NCBI GenBank assembly: GCA_030646295.1
Contig: JAUSND010000012.1
Span: 209,689 to 273,688 of the forward strand
Origin: Moraxellaceae bacterium
GTDB taxonomy: Bacteria > Pseudomonadota > Gammaproteobacteria > Pseudomonadales > Moraxellaceae
Reading direction: 5' to 3'
Length of the DNA: 64,000 bases
Positions 9,891 through 19,896 of the stretch are shown one piece after another (the first letter of the stretch is position 1; the number at the start of each line of letters is the position of its first letter). A model generated the notes under the pieces. It saw only the letters and a list, made by a program, of their open reading frames with translations, had not been told where the DNA came from and did not search any database. The translations under genes and the position numbers were made by a program.

Positions 9891-10298
9891 TCACACCGGG
9901 CAGGCTTCCGGCGGCACCGCGCGCGGGCGTCCGTTCTCGTCAATTGCCACGTAGGTGAATACACCTTCGGTGAGCTTCACCGGCGGCTGGCAGGGGTCAG
10001 CGGTTTCCCAGACCTCGATGCGGATTTTCATCGACGTGTTGCCAATGCGCTCAATGGTCGCATAGCAGGAAATGACATCGCCGATCTGCACCGGATGATG
10101 GAAGACCATGCTGTCGACCGCGATGGTGGTGATACGGCCATGGGCACGCTTGCGCGCAGCAACGGCACCGGCAAGGTCCATCTGTGCCATCAGCCAGCCA
10201 CCAAAGATGTCACCGTTCCAGTTGGTGTCGGATGGCATGGCAATGGTTTGCAGGGAAATGACGCCGTTCGGGGTGGTGCTGCCAGTGCTGTCGGTCAT
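9891..10298 (-). CDS. Acyl-CoA thioesterase, YciA-like (copy 1)
   Basis: A 135-residue hotdog-fold thioesterase of the YciA/BFIT type. It has QTIAMPSDTNWNGDIFGGWL near residue 17, where the Asp-Ile-Phe-Gly-Gly core lies at the hotdog helix, then AVDSMVFHHPVQIGD near 60 and KLTEGVFTYVAID near 108. Such enzymes hydrolyse acyl-CoA to free acid and CoA in the cytoplasm. The next gene upstream (10379-10777) is a close paralogue, so the two arose by tandem duplication. About 80 bases separate them, and co-transcription is likely. Confidence 0.88.
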   Translation of the reverse strand: MTDSTGSTTPNGVISLQTIAMPSDTNWNGDIFGGWLMAQMDLAGAVAARKRAHGRITTIAVDSMVFHHPVQIGDVISCYATIERIGNTSMKIRIEVWETADPCQPPVKLTEGVFTYVAIDENGRPRAVPPEACPV

Positions 10299-10378
10299 GA
10301 GGCACTCCGGTGGAAAAGGAATGCCCCGTTTATAGCAGATCGGCTTGCCGTCAGGTGCGCGACGGGGCCGAACATTGA

Positions 10379-10777
10379 TCAGGCCGGCGGGATGGGGCGC
10401 GTGTTGCCGTCGTCATCAATCGCGACAAAGGTGAACAGGCCTTCGGTGAGCTTTGTGTGCAGGCCGGTCAGGTCATCGGTTTTCCAGACCTCGATGAGGA
10501 TCTTGATCGAGGAGCGGCCGACCGAGAGTACCTCGGTGTAAAAGCCGACAATGTCGCCGACCTTCAGCGGCCGCAAGAACACCATGCTGTCGATGGCCAC
10601 GGTGGCGATGCGCCCGCGGGCACGCTTGCGCCCGGCAACTCCGCCGGCGAGGTCCATCTGCGAGACCAGCCAGCCACCAAAGATGTCGCCGTTGGGATTG
10701 GCATCCGCTGGCATCGCCAGCGTTTGCAGGCAGAGCGTGCCGCGGGGTTCCGGCGCGTTGTCGTGGTGCGAATTCAT
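10379..10777 (-). CDS. Acyl-CoA thioesterase, YciA-like (copy 2)
   Basis: A 132-residue YciA-type hotdog thioesterase. It carries the same landmarks as its downstream neighbour: QTLAMPADANPNGDIFGGWL, AIDSMVFLRPLKVGD and KLTEGLFTFVAID. It is a tandem paralogue with clearly diverged N-terminus and central part, so the two may differ in chain-length preference. Together with the AlkK-like ligase at 18.3 kb, this puts both acyl-CoA-forming and acyl-CoA-hydrolysing enzymes in the window. Confidence 0.88.
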   Translation of the reverse strand: MNSHHDNAPEPRGTLCLQTLAMPADANPNGDIFGGWLVSQMDLAGGVAGRKRARGRIATVAIDSMVFLRPLKVGDIVGFYTEVLSVGRSSIKILIEVWKTDDLTGLHTKLTEGLFTFVAIDDDGNTRPIPPA

Positions 10778-10855
10778 GGTGTCATCTCTGTGTAGGCACC
10801 AGATGAGTATAAACAGCCGGCACCGGTGATGGCAGGCCGATTGTCATACCACGCA

Positions 10856-10873
10856 CTGTCACATTTTCGTCAC
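10856..10873 (+). promoter_or_regulatory. Pho-box-like site before a small exported protein
   Basis: CTGTCACATTTTCGTCAC agrees with the E. coli-type Pho box (two 7-base CTGTCAT-like repeats, 11 bases apart) at about 14 of 18 positions. It lies about 50 bases before the start at 10922, next to the pst locus. It suggests control by PhoB, whose gene is in the window. Confidence 0.5.
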
Positions 10874-10921
10874 CTGGTGCGGCTAAGGTAGGCCGCGAAT
10901 CAGTCAACCGGGGATCTCCTC

Positions 10922-11191
10922 ATGTTCAAGCGTATCTCTCTGGCTGCCGTCCTGGCCGCCGCCGTGGTGCTGCCGGCACTGGCCGCCACACCGTACGACA
11001 AGCCTGGCTTTGTCACCAAGGTCGAGGATGGCCGTCTGTGGGTTTTCAAGGAAGGCAGCAAGGAGCTGGAGCAGTTCGAACAGCATGGCGAACCGGCCAT
11101 CAACGTGTCGCGCATTGGCGAAGGCCCGGAAGGCATGACGCTGAAGGCACCGAGCAATGAGGTCATCGACGCCTACATGGCGACAAAGTAA
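10922..11191 (+). CDS. Small exported protein, putative Pho regulon member
   Basis: An 89-residue protein of no family that I recognise. It has a Sec signal peptide ([16 protein letters not shown], cleavage about residue 22). The mature part of about 67 residues has charged, soluble character: a [17 protein letters not shown] stretch, then [16 protein letters not shown] and a short C-terminal helix. The start is supported by GGGGATCTCCTC-type spacing just upstream. A Pho-box-like site lies 50 bases before the gene, and the pstS Pho box follows 67 bases after its stop. Position and promoter suggest phosphate-starvation expression of a periplasmic protein; its action is unknown. Confidence 0.75.
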   Translation: MFKRISLAAVLAAAVVLPALAATPYDKPGFVTKVEDGRLWVFKEGSKELEQFEQHGEPAINVSRIGEGPEGMTLKAPSNEVIDAYMATK

Positions 11192-11257
11192 GTACTTGCA
11201 AACCCCCATGGGTTGGCAGATCAGGACTGCCCTCGTGCAGTTCGCCACGGCCTGACA

Positions 11258-11275
11258 CTGAAATATTACTGTCAT
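11258..11275 (+). promoter_or_regulatory. Pho box of pstS
   Basis: CTGAAATATTACTGTCAT matches the 18-base Pho box consensus at 15 positions, with an A/T-rich centre and a perfect second half-site. It lies 53 bases before the pstS start. Confidence 0.7.
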
Positions 11276-11328
11276 ATTTGACTACTATCATTCAGCCAGC
11301 GCCAAAGAACCCTCTTTTGGAGAGTGTC

Positions 11329-12291
11329 ATGAAAATGAAACACCTTGTTGCAGCACTTGGCCTCAGCCTTGGCCTGGTGGCCTCGGCCCAGGCCACGGTA
11401 GACCCGAAGCTGCCTGTGTATGAAAAGACCTCCGGTATTTCCGGCAGCCTGTCGAGCGTTGGCTCCGATACCCTGAACAACCTGATGACGTTCTGGGCAG
11501 AAGGGTTCAAGAAGCAGTACCCGAACGTGAACATCCAGATCCAGGGTGCCGGTTCGTCGACAGCGCCACCTGCGCTGGAGCAGGGCACGGCCAACCTTGG
11601 CCCCATGTCCCGTACCATGAAGGACGCGGAAATCCAGGCCTTTGAAAAGAAGCACGGCTACAAGCCGACTGCCGTCCCGGTTGCGGTCGATGCGCTGGCC
11701 GTGTTCGTGCACAAGGACAACCCCATCAAGGGCATGTCGATGCCGCTGGTGGATGCGGTGTTCTCGTCCACCCGCAAGTGCGGTATGGAAAAGAACGTGA
11801 CCAAGTGGGGTCAGGCTGGCCTGACCGGTGCCTGGGCCGGTCGCGACCTGCAGCTTTACGGTCGTAACTCGGTGTCGGGCACCTACGGTTATTTCAAGGA
11901 GCACTCCCTGTGCAAGGGTGACTTCAAGAACAACGTGAACGAACAGCCGGGCTCCGCTTCGGTGGTACAGTCGGTTGCCACCTCGATCAATGGTATCGGC
12001 TACTCTGGTATTGGCTACAAGACTTCCGGAGTGCGTGCCGTGCCCCTGAAGGGTTCGGATGGCGAGTTCTACGAAGCCAACGAGAAGAATGCCCTGAGCG
12101 GCAAGTACCCGCTGGCACGCTTCCTCTATGTCTACGTGAACAAGGCACCGAACAAGCCGTTGCGCCCGGTGGATGCCGAGTTCCTGAAGCTGGTGCTGTC
12201 GAAGCAGGGTCAGGAAATTGTGGAGAAGGACGGTTATATTCCGCTGCCGTCTTCGGAAGTGAAGAAGATCCGTACCAAGCTGGGCCTGTAA
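11329..12291 (+). CDS. pstS: Phosphate ABC transporter periplasmic binding protein PstS
   Basis: A 320-residue phosphate-binding protein. The signal peptide ends near SAQA. The mature part shows [18 protein letters not shown] (first phosphate loop, about residue 33), [24 protein letters not shown] (second loop, about 74) and [12 protein letters not shown] near 180. The ATG at 11329 was chosen because GGAGAG lies 5-10 bases upstream; a TTG start further up would add a nonsensical leader. The protein binds inorganic phosphate and delivers it to PstCA. A terminator and a second Pho-box-like site separate it from pstC, so it can be made in excess over the membrane part. Confidence 0.97.
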   Translation: MKMKHLVAALGLSLGLVASAQATVDPKLPVYEKTSGISGSLSSVGSDTLNNLMTFWAEGFKKQYPNVNIQIQGAGSSTAPPALEQGTANLGPMSRTMKDAEIQAFEKKHGYKPTAVPVAVDALAVFVHKDNPIKGMSMPLVDAVFSSTRKCGMEKNVTKWGQAGLTGAWAGRDLQLYGRNSVSGTYGYFKEHSLCKGDFKNNVNEQPGSASVVQSVATSINGIGYSGIGYKTSGVRAVPLKGSDGEFYEANEKNALSGKYPLARFLYVYVNKAPNKPLRPVDAEFLKLVLSKQGQEIVEKDGYIPLPSSEVKKIRTKLGL

Positions 12292-12309
12292 GGCTGGCGA
12301 GGTCGGGAG

Positions 12310-12332
12310 AAAAGGGGCTCATGCCCCTTTTT
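12310..12332 (+). terminator. Terminator after pstS
   Basis: AAAAGGGGC pairs with GCCCCTTTT around TCAT and is followed by further Ts. It lies 18 bases past the pstS stop and should limit read-through into pstC. Confidence 0.85.
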
Positions 12333-12357
12333 TCTCGGCCCTTTTTTTCGGTCTAGC

Positions 12358-12388
12358 GCTGTCACATTTCGGTAATAAATGCGACAGC
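12358..12388 (+). promoter_or_regulatory. Pho-box-like site inside an inverted repeat before pstC
   Basis: CTGTCACATTTCGGTAAT (12359-12376) fits the Pho box at about 14 of 18 positions. It is embedded in a near-perfect inverted repeat, GCTGTCACATTT / AAATGCGACAGC, with a 7-base spacer. It lies about 70 bases before the pstC start and after the pstS terminator, which indicates a separate pstCAB-phoU promoter. Confidence 0.55.
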
Positions 12389-12455
12389 ACTGGGTCGGGC
12401 ATGAACTGCTGAACATTGCGCGATTTCTGAGCTGAATTTTTACAGGACACTGTCC

Positions 12456-14768
12456 ATGTCACACAACATTGAATCGGTCATGCCCACTGCCAAGGAAATG
12501 GCAAAGATGGCACGTCGCCGCCAGATCAAGGATCGCCTGGCCAATATCACCATCGGCTTTGGTGGTGTGTTTGTGATTGTCGCCATCGCGCTCATCTTCT
12601 TTTATCTGCTGTTTGAAGTCTGGCCCCTGTTTGACCAGGGCAAGTTCGAGCAGGCCCGTCGCTACGAGGCGACCGAGCCGAAGGCGGCGTGGGTGGACAT
12701 GGATGAATACAACTCCACCGGCATGCGCCTGTTGCCAACGGGAGAGTTGCAGTTTTTCAAGGTGGGTGACGGCAGTGAAATCCGCCGTCAGGCCCTGCCC
12801 GTGCCAGCGGGCGTGACCGTGGTGAGTGTGCAGCGTGCGGCCGTCACCACCGGTCTTGTCGGCCTGGGTCTGTCCAATGGCCAGGTGCTGGTGCTGGCGC
12901 CGGATTATGGCGTGGAATACGGCGCCAATGATGCGCGCACCATTGTACCCGGTGTGCGTTTTCCGTACGGCGAAACCCCGGTAGTGATGGACGACAGCGG
13001 TCAGCCCGTCCTGCATTTTGCCTTGCGCGGTGGCGATGACACGTTGAAGGTGCTTGGCGTCAACACCGGGCGTCTGGTGTGGTCCGGTTACGAGAAGAAG
13101 ATTGAAGAGGGCGCGGAGGGCGAAGTTGCGCTTGGCCTGACCAGTGAGGCCGAGGAAGACAGCGGCCCCAAGGTGTTTGTCCGTACCTCGGAAACAGTGA
13201 TTGATGTGCCGGCAGCATCGGTACGCGATGTGATCATTGGCCAGGATGCACGCTGGGCGTATGTGCTGTCGGGCAACAGCCAGATGACGGTCCTCACCAT
13301 GAAAGACGAGGGGCCGGTGGTGTACCAGCAGTTGCCGCTGACACGCAGCAGCGAGCAGGTGACGGCACTGGCCGCACTGCAGGGCAATATTTCCCTGCTG
13401 GTAGGCGATAACCATGGCCGGATTGCACAGTGGTTTCTGGTGCGCGACAAGCATGCCGAAGTCGATGCCTTCAGCCTGCAGAAAATTCGCGAGTTCACCC
13501 TGGGCGATGCGCCTGTCACGGCCATCGTGGCGGAGGCCAAGCGCAAGGGCTTTGTTGCTGGTGATGAAAAGGGCCGTGTCGGTTATTTCTTCACCACCTC
13601 CGAGCGCAGCCTTGGTGTGCATCAGGCGGCGGATGCACCCATTCGCTCGCTGGCGGTGTCGGCACGTTCCGAAGGCGTTTATGTGCAAAGCGACAAGGGC
13701 GCCAGCTTCTGGAGCATGCATGCCGAGCACCCCGACATTTCCATGAAGTCGGCGTGGGGCAAGGTGTGGTACGAGTCCTACGAGGAGCCCGGCTACACCT
13801 GGCAGTCCACCTCCGGCAATTCCGATTTCGAAGGCAAGATGTCGCTGGTGCCGTTGACGTTCGGTACGCTCAAGGCAGCGTTTTATGCCATGTTGCTGGC
13901 AGCACCACTGGCCATTTGTGGCGCCATGTATACCGCCGTGTTCATGGCACCGGGCCTGCGCCGCAAGGTGAAGCCGGCCGTGGAATTGATGCAGGCGCTG
14001 CCCACCGTGATTCTCGGCTTTCTCGCCGGCCTGTGGCTGGCACCAACCATTGAAGGCAGTCTGCCCGGTATTTTCAGCCTGCTCATTGTCACGCCGATCA
14101 TTATTCTTGGCTGTGGTTTTGCCTGGTCGCAGCTGTCCATTGAAAAGCGCAGCATCCTGCCGGATGGCTGGGCGCCGATTGTGCTGGTGGTGCCGGTGCT
14201 GCTCGGCGGCTGGATTTCATTCGAGCTTTCACGACCGATGGAAATTGCCTTCTTTGGTGGCGACATCCGGCACTGGCTGCAGGCAGAAACCGGACTTGGT
14301 TTTGACCAGCGCAATGCCCTTATCGTCGGTCTCACCATGGGCTTTGCCGTGATCGCACCGATTTTCTCGATTGCAGAAGACGCGCTGTTCGCGGTGCCGC
14401 GTCATCTCACCAATGGCTCGCTGGCGCTGGGTGCCACGCAGTGGCAGACGCTCACTCGCGTGGTATTACCGACGGCATCGCCCGGCATCTTTTCGGCACT
14501 GATGATCGGCTTTGGTCGTGCCGTGGGTGAAACCATGATTGTGCTGATGGCCACCGGCAACACGGCCGTCATGGAATGGAACATTTTCGAGGGCATGCGC
14601 ACGCTGTCGGCCAACGTGGCCGTGGAGATGGGCGAGGCTGAAGTGGGCTCCACGCATTTCCGTGTGCTGTTCCTGTCGGCGCTGGTGTTGTTCGTGCTGA
14701 CTTTTGTCCTCAATACCGCTGCTGAAGTCGTGCGCAATCGCCTGCGCAAGAAATACGGCTCGCTCTGA
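12456..14768 (+). CDS. pstC: Phosphate ABC transporter permease PstC (long form)
   Basis: A 770-residue permease subunit. Helix 1 (residues about 28-52) is followed by a large periplasmic domain (about 55-455) that reads like a beta-propeller (repeats such as VLVLAPDYGVEYG, ISLLVGDNHGRIAQW, GFVAGDEKGRVGYFF). The C-terminal about 300 residues are the true permease domain, with the EAA-type loop near [25 protein letters not shown] (about residue 655). It is far longer than the 319 residues of E. coli PstC, but long forms are known in pseudomonads. It forms the channel with PstA and is powered by PstB. Confidence 0.95.
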   Translation: MSHNIESVMPTAKEMAKMARRRQIKDRLANITIGFGGVFVIVAIALIFFYLLFEVWPLFDQGKFEQARRYEATEPKAAWVDMDEYNSTGMRLLPTGELQFFKVGDGSEIRRQALPVPAGVTVVSVQRAAVTTGLVGLGLSNGQVLVLAPDYGVEYGANDARTIVPGVRFPYGETPVVMDDSGQPVLHFALRGGDDTLKVLGVNTGRLVWSGYEKKIEEGAEGEVALGLTSEAEEDSGPKVFVRTSETVIDVPAASVRDVIIGQDARWAYVLSGNSQMTVLTMKDEGPVVYQQLPLTRSSEQVTALAALQGNISLLVGDNHGRIAQWFLVRDKHAEVDAFSLQKIREFTLGDAPVTAIVAEAKRKGFVAGDEKGRVGYFFTTSERSLGVHQAADAPIRSLAVSARSEGVYVQSDKGASFWSMHAEHPDISMKSAWGKVWYESYEEPGYTWQSTSGNSDFEGKMSLVPLTFGTLKAAFYAMLLAAPLAICGAMYTAVFMAPGLRRKVKPAVELMQALPTVILGFLAGLWLAPTIEGSLPGIFSLLIVTPIIILGCGFAWSQLSIEKRSILPDGWAPIVLVVPVLLGGWISFELSRPMEIAFFGGDIRHWLQAETGLGFDQRNALIVGLTMGFAVIAPIFSIAEDALFAVPRHLTNGSLALGATQWQTLTRVVLPTASPGIFSALMIGFGRAVGETMIVLMATGNTAVMEWNIFEGMRTLSANVAVEMGEAEVGSTHFRVLFLSALVLFVLTFVLNTAAEVVRNRLRKKYGSL

Positions 14769-14790
14769 GCAGATCACGGAGAACTGACTG

Positions 14791-16449
14791 ATGAAATTGC
14801 GTGAATACTTCAAGTCCGGTGATGCGTGGGTCTGGTTGAATGCCGGCACGGTCACGATATCCCTGATCATGGTGGTCGGCATCCTGGGCCTCATTGCCGT
14901 GCGCGGTCTGGGTCATTTCTGGCCGGCAGACGTAATGCAGGCCAGCTATACGGAAATGGATGGCAGCAGGAAGACCCTGATTGCCGAAGTCTATGATGAA
15001 AAGATCGATACGGCGGCGCGCCTGCGCGAGGCTGGTGTCGAGATTCCTGCTGCGGTGCAGACCGTGACACGCTATTCGCTCAAGGTGGGTAACCGTGACC
15101 TGGGCGGTGCAGACTTCAAGTGGGTGTTTGCCGATCGTCTTGCTGACATCAAGTACCCGACTGACATCGTGGCACTGGAGCGCTATGAGTGGGGCAGTTT
15201 TTTTGGCCGTCTCAAGGAAGTCCGCCAGTCCGGTGAAGTGGTTGCTGCCGGTGACAAGGCATGGGATGCGTTGCAGGACCGCATCGGGCGCGCCGGCGAG
15301 TTGCGCGAGCAGGCCGCAGCACTGGAAAAAGGCGATGTCGGCCGTATCAATTACGCGCTGGACGAGCTGCGTCTGGAAGAGCGTCGCCTGGTGCTGCGCA
15401 ATGCACTGACCGAGGCCGATACGGCACGTATTGCATCGGCCAAGGCTGTGCATGAAAAGGAATATGAGGGCGTTCGTCTCCGGCTGGAAGCGCTGGTCAC
15501 CGATGCTGCACGCGACTCGGCTGTGTTTGTGGCGGCTGATGGCACCGAGAAGGAAATCACCCTCGACAAGATTGTGGCGGCCAACAAGCCCAACGACATG
15601 GGCGTCATCAGCAAGCTGGGCACCTACTTCCATAATGTCTGGATGTTCCTCTCCGGCGACCCGCGGGAAGCAAATACGGAAGGTGGCGTGTTCCCGGCGA
15701 TTTTCGGCACCGTGCTCATGGTGCTGATGATGACTGTGCTGGTGACACCGCTGGGTGTGATTGCGGCCATCTACCTGCGCGAGTATGCCAATCAGGGGCT
15801 GGTCACGCAGACCGTGCGCATTGCCGTGAACAATCTGGCCGGCGTGCCCTCTATTGTGTATGGCGTCTTCGGTCTGGGCTTCTTTGTCTACTTTGTCGGC
15901 GGCGCCATGGACCGGGCACTTTATCCGGAAGCGGCGCCCTCGCCGGTGTTCGGTACGCCCGGTCTGCTGTGGGCCTCCATTACGCTGGCGCTGCTGACAC
16001 TGCCGGTGGTGATTGTGGCGACAGAGGAAGGCCTGGCCCGTATTCCGCGTGCACTCAAGGAAGGCTCGCTGGCGCTGGGCGCCACCAAGGCCGAAACCCT
16101 GTGGCGCGTGGTGTTGCCGATGGCAACACCGTCCATCATGACCGGCGTGATTCTGGCGATTGCCCGTGCCGCGGGTGAAGTGGCGCCGCTGATGCTGGTG
16201 GGCGTGGTGAAGCTGGCACCCAACCTGCCGCTGGACCTGAATGCACCGTTCCTGCACCTGGAACGCAAGTTCATGCACCTGGGCTTTCATATCTATGACG
16301 TCGGCTTTCAGAGCCCCAACGTCGAGGCGGCACGTCCGCTGGTCTATGCCACGGCCTTCCTGCTGGTGCTGGTGGTGGCGACCCTGAACCTTTCAGCGGT
16401 AGGCCTGCGTAATCGCCTGCGCGAAAAGTACAAGTCACTGGAGTCCTGA
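14791..16449 (+). CDS. pstA: Phosphate ABC transporter permease PstA (long form)
   Basis: A 552-residue permease. Helix 1 (about residues 22-45) is followed by a periplasmic insertion with a helical, charged middle part (about 90-255; [25 protein letters not shown] looks like a coiled coil). The permease domain starts near residue 300 ([27 protein letters not shown]). The EAA-type loop is at [20 protein letters not shown] near 425. It lies 22 bases after pstC and before pstB, in the normal order. The enlarged periplasmic part parallels the one in PstC, and the two insertions may contact each other or PstS; that is inference. Confidence 0.95.
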   Translation: MKLREYFKSGDAWVWLNAGTVTISLIMVVGILGLIAVRGLGHFWPADVMQASYTEMDGSRKTLIAEVYDEKIDTAARLREAGVEIPAAVQTVTRYSLKVGNRDLGGADFKWVFADRLADIKYPTDIVALERYEWGSFFGRLKEVRQSGEVVAAGDKAWDALQDRIGRAGELREQAAALEKGDVGRINYALDELRLEERRLVLRNALTEADTARIASAKAVHEKEYEGVRLRLEALVTDAARDSAVFVAADGTEKEITLDKIVAANKPNDMGVISKLGTYFHNVWMFLSGDPREANTEGGVFPAIFGTVLMVLMMTVLVTPLGVIAAIYLREYANQGLVTQTVRIAVNNLAGVPSIVYGVFGLGFFVYFVGGAMDRALYPEAAPSPVFGTPGLLWASITLALLTLPVVIVATEEGLARIPRALKEGSLALGATKAETLWRVVLPMATPSIMTGVILAIARAAGEVAPLMLVGVVKLAPNLPLDLNAPFLHLERKFMHLGFHIYDVGFQSPNVEAARPLVYATAFLLVLVVATLNLSAVGLRNRLREKYKSLES

Positions 16450-16501
16450 TGCCTGTCGATTGGACAGACGCCAGGAAGCCGAACAGAATCGAGACATCAC
16501 T

Positions 16502-17389
16502 ATGAGCTTCGACATGGAAACTACAGCCGTGAACGAATCAGGAAAGGCCACTGCGGTGGCAGAAGAGCACCACTCCCATGGCGTGAACATGAGCACGCTG
16601 GGCCGGGCAGATCGTCATCACAGGCTGGATGAAGAGCCGGTCTGTCTGGAGGCAAAAAACCTGCAGCTGTTCTACAGCGAAAAGCAGGCGCTGTTCGACA
16701 TCAACATGAAGATTCCGCGCAACCGCGCCACGGCATTCATCGGTCCGTCAGGTTGCGGCAAGTCGACCCTGCTGCGTACCTTCAACCGCATGAATGACCT
16801 GATCGACGGTTGCCGTGTGGAAGGCGAAATCGAACTCGACGGCAAGAACATCTTCGACCGGAGCGTGGACATTACCAACCTGCGTCGTCGTGTCGGCATG
16901 GTGTTCCAGAAGCCGAACCCGTTCCCGAAATCGATTTATGAAAACGTGGCCTATGGCCTGCGTCTGCAGGGCGTGAACAACAAGCGCGTGCTGGATGACG
17001 TGGTTGAGGCCTCGCTGAAAGGCGCTGCACTGTGGAACGAAGCCAAGGATCGCCTGCATGATTCTGCGCTGGGTCTGTCCGGTGGCCAGCAGCAGCGTCT
17101 CTGTATTGCCCGCGCCATTGCCGTGCAGCCGGAAGTGCTGTTGCTCGACGAACCCTGCTCGGCGCTGGACCCGATTTCCACGCTCAAGATTGAAGAACTG
17201 ATTCATGAGCTGAAGGAACGTTTCACCATCGTGATTGTGACGCACAACATGCAGCAGGCGGCACGCGTGTCCGACTACACGGCGTTCATGTACCTGGGCA
17301 AGCTGATCGAGTATGGCGACACCGATACCCTGTTCACGAATCCTGGCAACAAGCAGACGGAAGATTACATCACCGGCCGTTACGGTTGA
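16502..17389 (+). CDS. pstB: Phosphate ABC transporter ATPase PstB
   Basis: A 295-residue ATPase. It has Walker [10 protein letters not shown] near residue 81, the Q-loop [20 protein letters not shown] near 135, the signature LSGGQQQR near 190, Walker [14 protein letters not shown] near 212 and the switch [10 protein letters not shown] near 245. All are PstB hallmarks. A 30-residue polar N-terminal extension containing a short His cluster (EEHHSHG) precedes the core. The ATG at 16502 gives a sensible N-terminus, although its ribosome site is weak; a TTG at 16460 is possible. It energises PstCA in the cytoplasm. Confidence 0.96.
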   Translation: MSFDMETTAVNESGKATAVAEEHHSHGVNMSTLGRADRHHRLDEEPVCLEAKNLQLFYSEKQALFDINMKIPRNRATAFIGPSGCGKSTLLRTFNRMNDLIDGCRVEGEIELDGKNIFDRSVDITNLRRRVGMVFQKPNPFPKSIYENVAYGLRLQGVNNKRVLDDVVEASLKGAALWNEAKDRLHDSALGLSGGQQQRLCIARAIAVQPEVLLLDEPCSALDPISTLKIEELIHELKERFTIVIVTHNMQQAARVSDYTAFMYLGKLIEYGDTDTLFTNPGNKQTEDYITGRYG

Positions 17390-17486
17390 GTTATTAACCC
17401 GGATGCCACCGTGCGGAGTTTTCTTCCGCTACGGGTTTGTTTGATTGGTTTTGAAAAAGATTCTGGCAGGCGAAGGAGCCGGCAAC

Positions 17487-18209
17487 ATGGTCAAGAAAGA
17501 CGATTATACCCAGCACATTTCGGCGCAGTTCAATGCCGAGCTGGAAGACATACGCAGCAACTTCCTGGCCATGGGCGGCATGGTGGAAAAGCAGGTGGTG
17601 GATGCCATTACGTCACTGCTGGATGCCGATTCCCGCCTGGCAGAAAAAGTGCAGGCGGCGGACAAGCAGATCAACCAGATGGAACGCCAGATTGACGAAG
17701 AGCTGGTGCGAATTCTGGCGCGCCGGCAGCCTGCTGCTTCGGACCTTCGTTTCATCATCGCCATTGGCAAGTCGATTACCGATCTTGAGCGCATTGGCGA
17801 CGAGGCGGCCAAGGTGGCGCGTTACGCACTGGCACTGGCCGAGGAAGGTGAGTCACCACGCGGTTATGTCGAGTCGCGCCATATCGGCAACCAGGTCCGT
17901 GCCATGGTGCATGATGCACTGGATGCGTTTGCGCGGTTTGATGCCGATCTGGCGTTTCGCGTCATGCAGGATGACAGTGCCATTGATACGGAATACAAGA
18001 CGGCCCTGCGTGCACTGATGACCTATATGATGGAAGACCCGCGTTCCATTTCGCGCGTGCTGAACGTGATGTGGGTGTTGCGTTCACTGGAGCGTATCGG
18101 CGATCACGCCCGCAACATTTCCGAGCAGCTGATCTTTCTGGTCAAGGGCTCGGATGTGCGGCATACCAGCTATGAGGAAATCGAGCGCAAGCTGCAGCAG
18201 GACAATTGA
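17487..18209 (+). CDS. phoU: Phosphate signalling protein PhoU
   Basis: A 240-residue all-helical protein made of two three-helix PhoU repeats. Its landmarks are HISAQFNAELEDIRSNFLAMGGMVE near the N-terminus, IGKSITDLERIGDEAAKVAR near 95 and LRSLERIGDHARNISEQLIFLV near 200. The paired E(R/K)IGD motifs bind metal ions in the family. PhoU links the Pst transporter to the PhoR kinase and keeps the regulon off when phosphate is plentiful. The start was set at 17487 because GAAGGAG lies upstream. It is last in the pst operon and is followed by a strong terminator. Confidence 0.96.
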   Translation: MVKKDDYTQHISAQFNAELEDIRSNFLAMGGMVEKQVVDAITSLLDADSRLAEKVQAADKQINQMERQIDEELVRILARRQPAASDLRFIIAIGKSITDLERIGDEAAKVARYALALAEEGESPRGYVESRHIGNQVRAMVHDALDAFARFDADLAFRVMQDDSAIDTEYKTALRALMTYMMEDPRSISRVLNVMWVLRSLERIGDHARNISEQLIFLVKGSDVRHTSYEEIERKLQQDN

Positions 18210-18233
18210 TGTTCCCGGCCGCGAGCGCCCAAT

Positions 18234-18262
18234 AAAAAAACCGCGCATTGCGCGGTTTTTTT
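18234..18262. terminator. Bidirectional terminator after phoU
   Basis: AAAAAAACCGCGC / GCGCGGTTTTTTT is a perfect hairpin with a 3-base loop, between convergent phoU and the acyl-CoA ligase gene. Confidence 0.92.
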
Positions 18263-18279
18263 ATTGCCATCTGACAGGC

Positions 18280-19896
18280 TTAGCCCATCAGGTGATTCGC
18301 ATACTGCTCGCGCAGTGGCACCTTGTGCAGCTTGCCGGTGGCGGTGTGCGGCAGGTCGGCCACAAAGATCACGTCATCCGGCGTCCAGAACTTGGCGATG
18401 TGCTGGCCGACATAGGCCAGCACATCTTCCTTGGTGGCGGATGCGCCTTCCTTCAGCACAATCAGCAGCAACGGACGCTCATCCCATTTCGGATGCGGTA
18501 CCCCGATCACGCAGGCTTCCTTCACGGCCGGATGTCCCACGGCGATGTTTTCCAGGTCGATCGAGCTGATCCACTCGCCACCGGACTTGATTACATCCTT
18601 GCGGCGGTCAACGATCTGCATGGTGTTGATCTCGTCCAGTGTGGCGACATCACCGGTATCAAACCAGCCGTCGACAAACGCAGAGCGGTCGTCGTTCTTG
18701 TAATAGCCGCTGGTGATCCAGGGGCCGCGCACCAGCAGGCGGCCATAGGCCTTGCCGTCCCGTGGCAGTTCCTTGCCGTCGTCATCAATGATTTTCAGCT
18801 CCACGCCGTATACCGGGCGGCCCTGCTTGAGCTGGCGTTTGTAGCGTTCTTCCTTCGGCAGTGCCAGCAGCTCGCGCGTCGGACCATTGACGGTGCCGAG
18901 CGGGCTCATTTCGGTCATGCCCCAGGCATGGATCAGGAAGGCATCGTGTTTTTCGTCAAACGCCCGGATCATGGCCAGCGGTGCGGCAGAACCGCCGACC
19001 ACCACATGCTGCACGCTGTCCATTTTGGCGCTGATGCTGTCGAGGTAGTTGAGCAGGCCCAGCCAGACGGTGGGCACGCCGAGCAGCAGGGTAGCCTGCT
19101 CGCCATCAATCAGCTCGTGCAGGTTCTTGCCATCCATGCCGGCACCGGGCAGGACCAGCTTGGCGCCGGACATGGCGGCGCTGTAGGGCGTGCCCCAGGC
19201 ATTCACATGGAACATCGGGACGACCGGCAGGATGACGCTGTCACGGCCAATGTCGAGGGCGCCACTGTGCAGGGTGCCCAGTGCATGCAGCACGGTGGAG
19301 CGGTGCGTATACAGCACGCCCTTGGGGTGGCCGGTGGTGCCGGAGGTGTAGCACATGGAGGCGGCAGTGCGCTCGTCCAGCGCAGGCCAGGCAAAGCTGC
19401 CGGCTTCCGGTGCCACCAGGTCTTCATAGCAGACGAGATCGTCGCGGCCGGCCGGCATGGCGGCCTTGTCGGCCAGCACGATGACTTTTTCCACGCTGGT
19501 GAGCTGGCTGCGCACGGCATCCACCAGCGGCAGGAAGGTGAGGTCGACAAACAGGAAGCGGTCTTCGGCGTGATTGGCAATCCAGATCACCTGTTCCGGG
19601 AACAGGCGCGGGTTGATGGTATGCAGCACGGCACCCATGCCGGATACCCCGAAATACAATTCAAGATGACGGTAGGTATTCCACGCCAGCGAGCCGACGC
19701 GGTCACCGGTCTTCACGCCGAGGCGGGTCAGGGCATTGGCAATGCGGGCACTGCGATCGGCAGCCTCTTTCCATGTATAGCGATGAATGTCGCCCTCGAC
19801 CCGGCGGGTCACAATCTCGGACTGGGGGTGATTGACCAGGGCAAAGTCGAGAAGGCTGGAAATGAGCAGGGGTCTGTCCATCATTTGGCCGATCAT
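18280..19896 (-). CDS. Medium/long-chain acyl-CoA ligase, AlkK-like
   Basis: A 538-residue adenylate-forming enzyme. It opens with [16 protein letters not shown], like Pseudomonas AlkK. The AMP-binding motif [11 protein letters not shown] lies near residue 184, [19 protein letters not shown] near 225, [13 protein letters not shown] near 320 and [12 protein letters not shown] near 410. [16 protein letters not shown] near 425 carries the hinge, and [14 protein letters not shown] near 515 carries the catalytic lysine. It converts a fatty acid, ATP and CoA to acyl-CoA, AMP and pyrophosphate. The ATG at 19896 has GGAGA upstream; a longer frame exists but is unlikely to be used. AlkK similarity together with rubA-rubB nearby suggests a role in alkane or medium-chain acid use. 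Confidence 0.9.
   Translation of the reverse strand: MIGQMMDRPLLISSLLDFALVNHPQSEIVTRRVEGDIHRYTWKEAADRSARIANALTRLGVKTGDRVGSLAWNTYRHLELYFGVSGMGAVLHTINPRLFPEQVIWIANHAEDRFLFVDLTFLPLVDAVRSQLTSVEKVIVLADKAAMPAGRDDLVCYEDLVAPEAGSFAWPALDERTAASMCYTSGTTGHPKGVLYTHRSTVLHALGTLHSGALDIGRDSVILPVVPMFHVNAWGTPYSAAMSGAKLVLPGAGMDGKNLHELIDGEQATLLLGVPTVWLGLLNYLDSISAKMDSVQHVVVGGSAAPLAMIRAFDEKHDAFLIHAWGMTEMSPLGTVNGPTRELLALPKEERYKRQLKQGRPVYGVELKIIDDDGKELPRDGKAYGRLLVRGPWITSGYYKNDDRSAFVDGWFDTGDVATLDEINTMQIVDRRKDVIKSGGEWISSIDLENIAVGHPAVKEACVIGVPHPKWDERPLLLIVLKEGASATKEDVLAYVGQHIAKFWTPDDVIFVADLPHTATGKLHKVPLREQYANHLMG

Noticed and set aside
14710..16290. Long minus-strand open frame opposite pstA
   Set aside because: His/Gln/Arg-rich without any domain pattern, antisense to a clear permease gene. 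The similar long antisense frames at 18154-19914 and 22833-24425 were rejected for the same reason.
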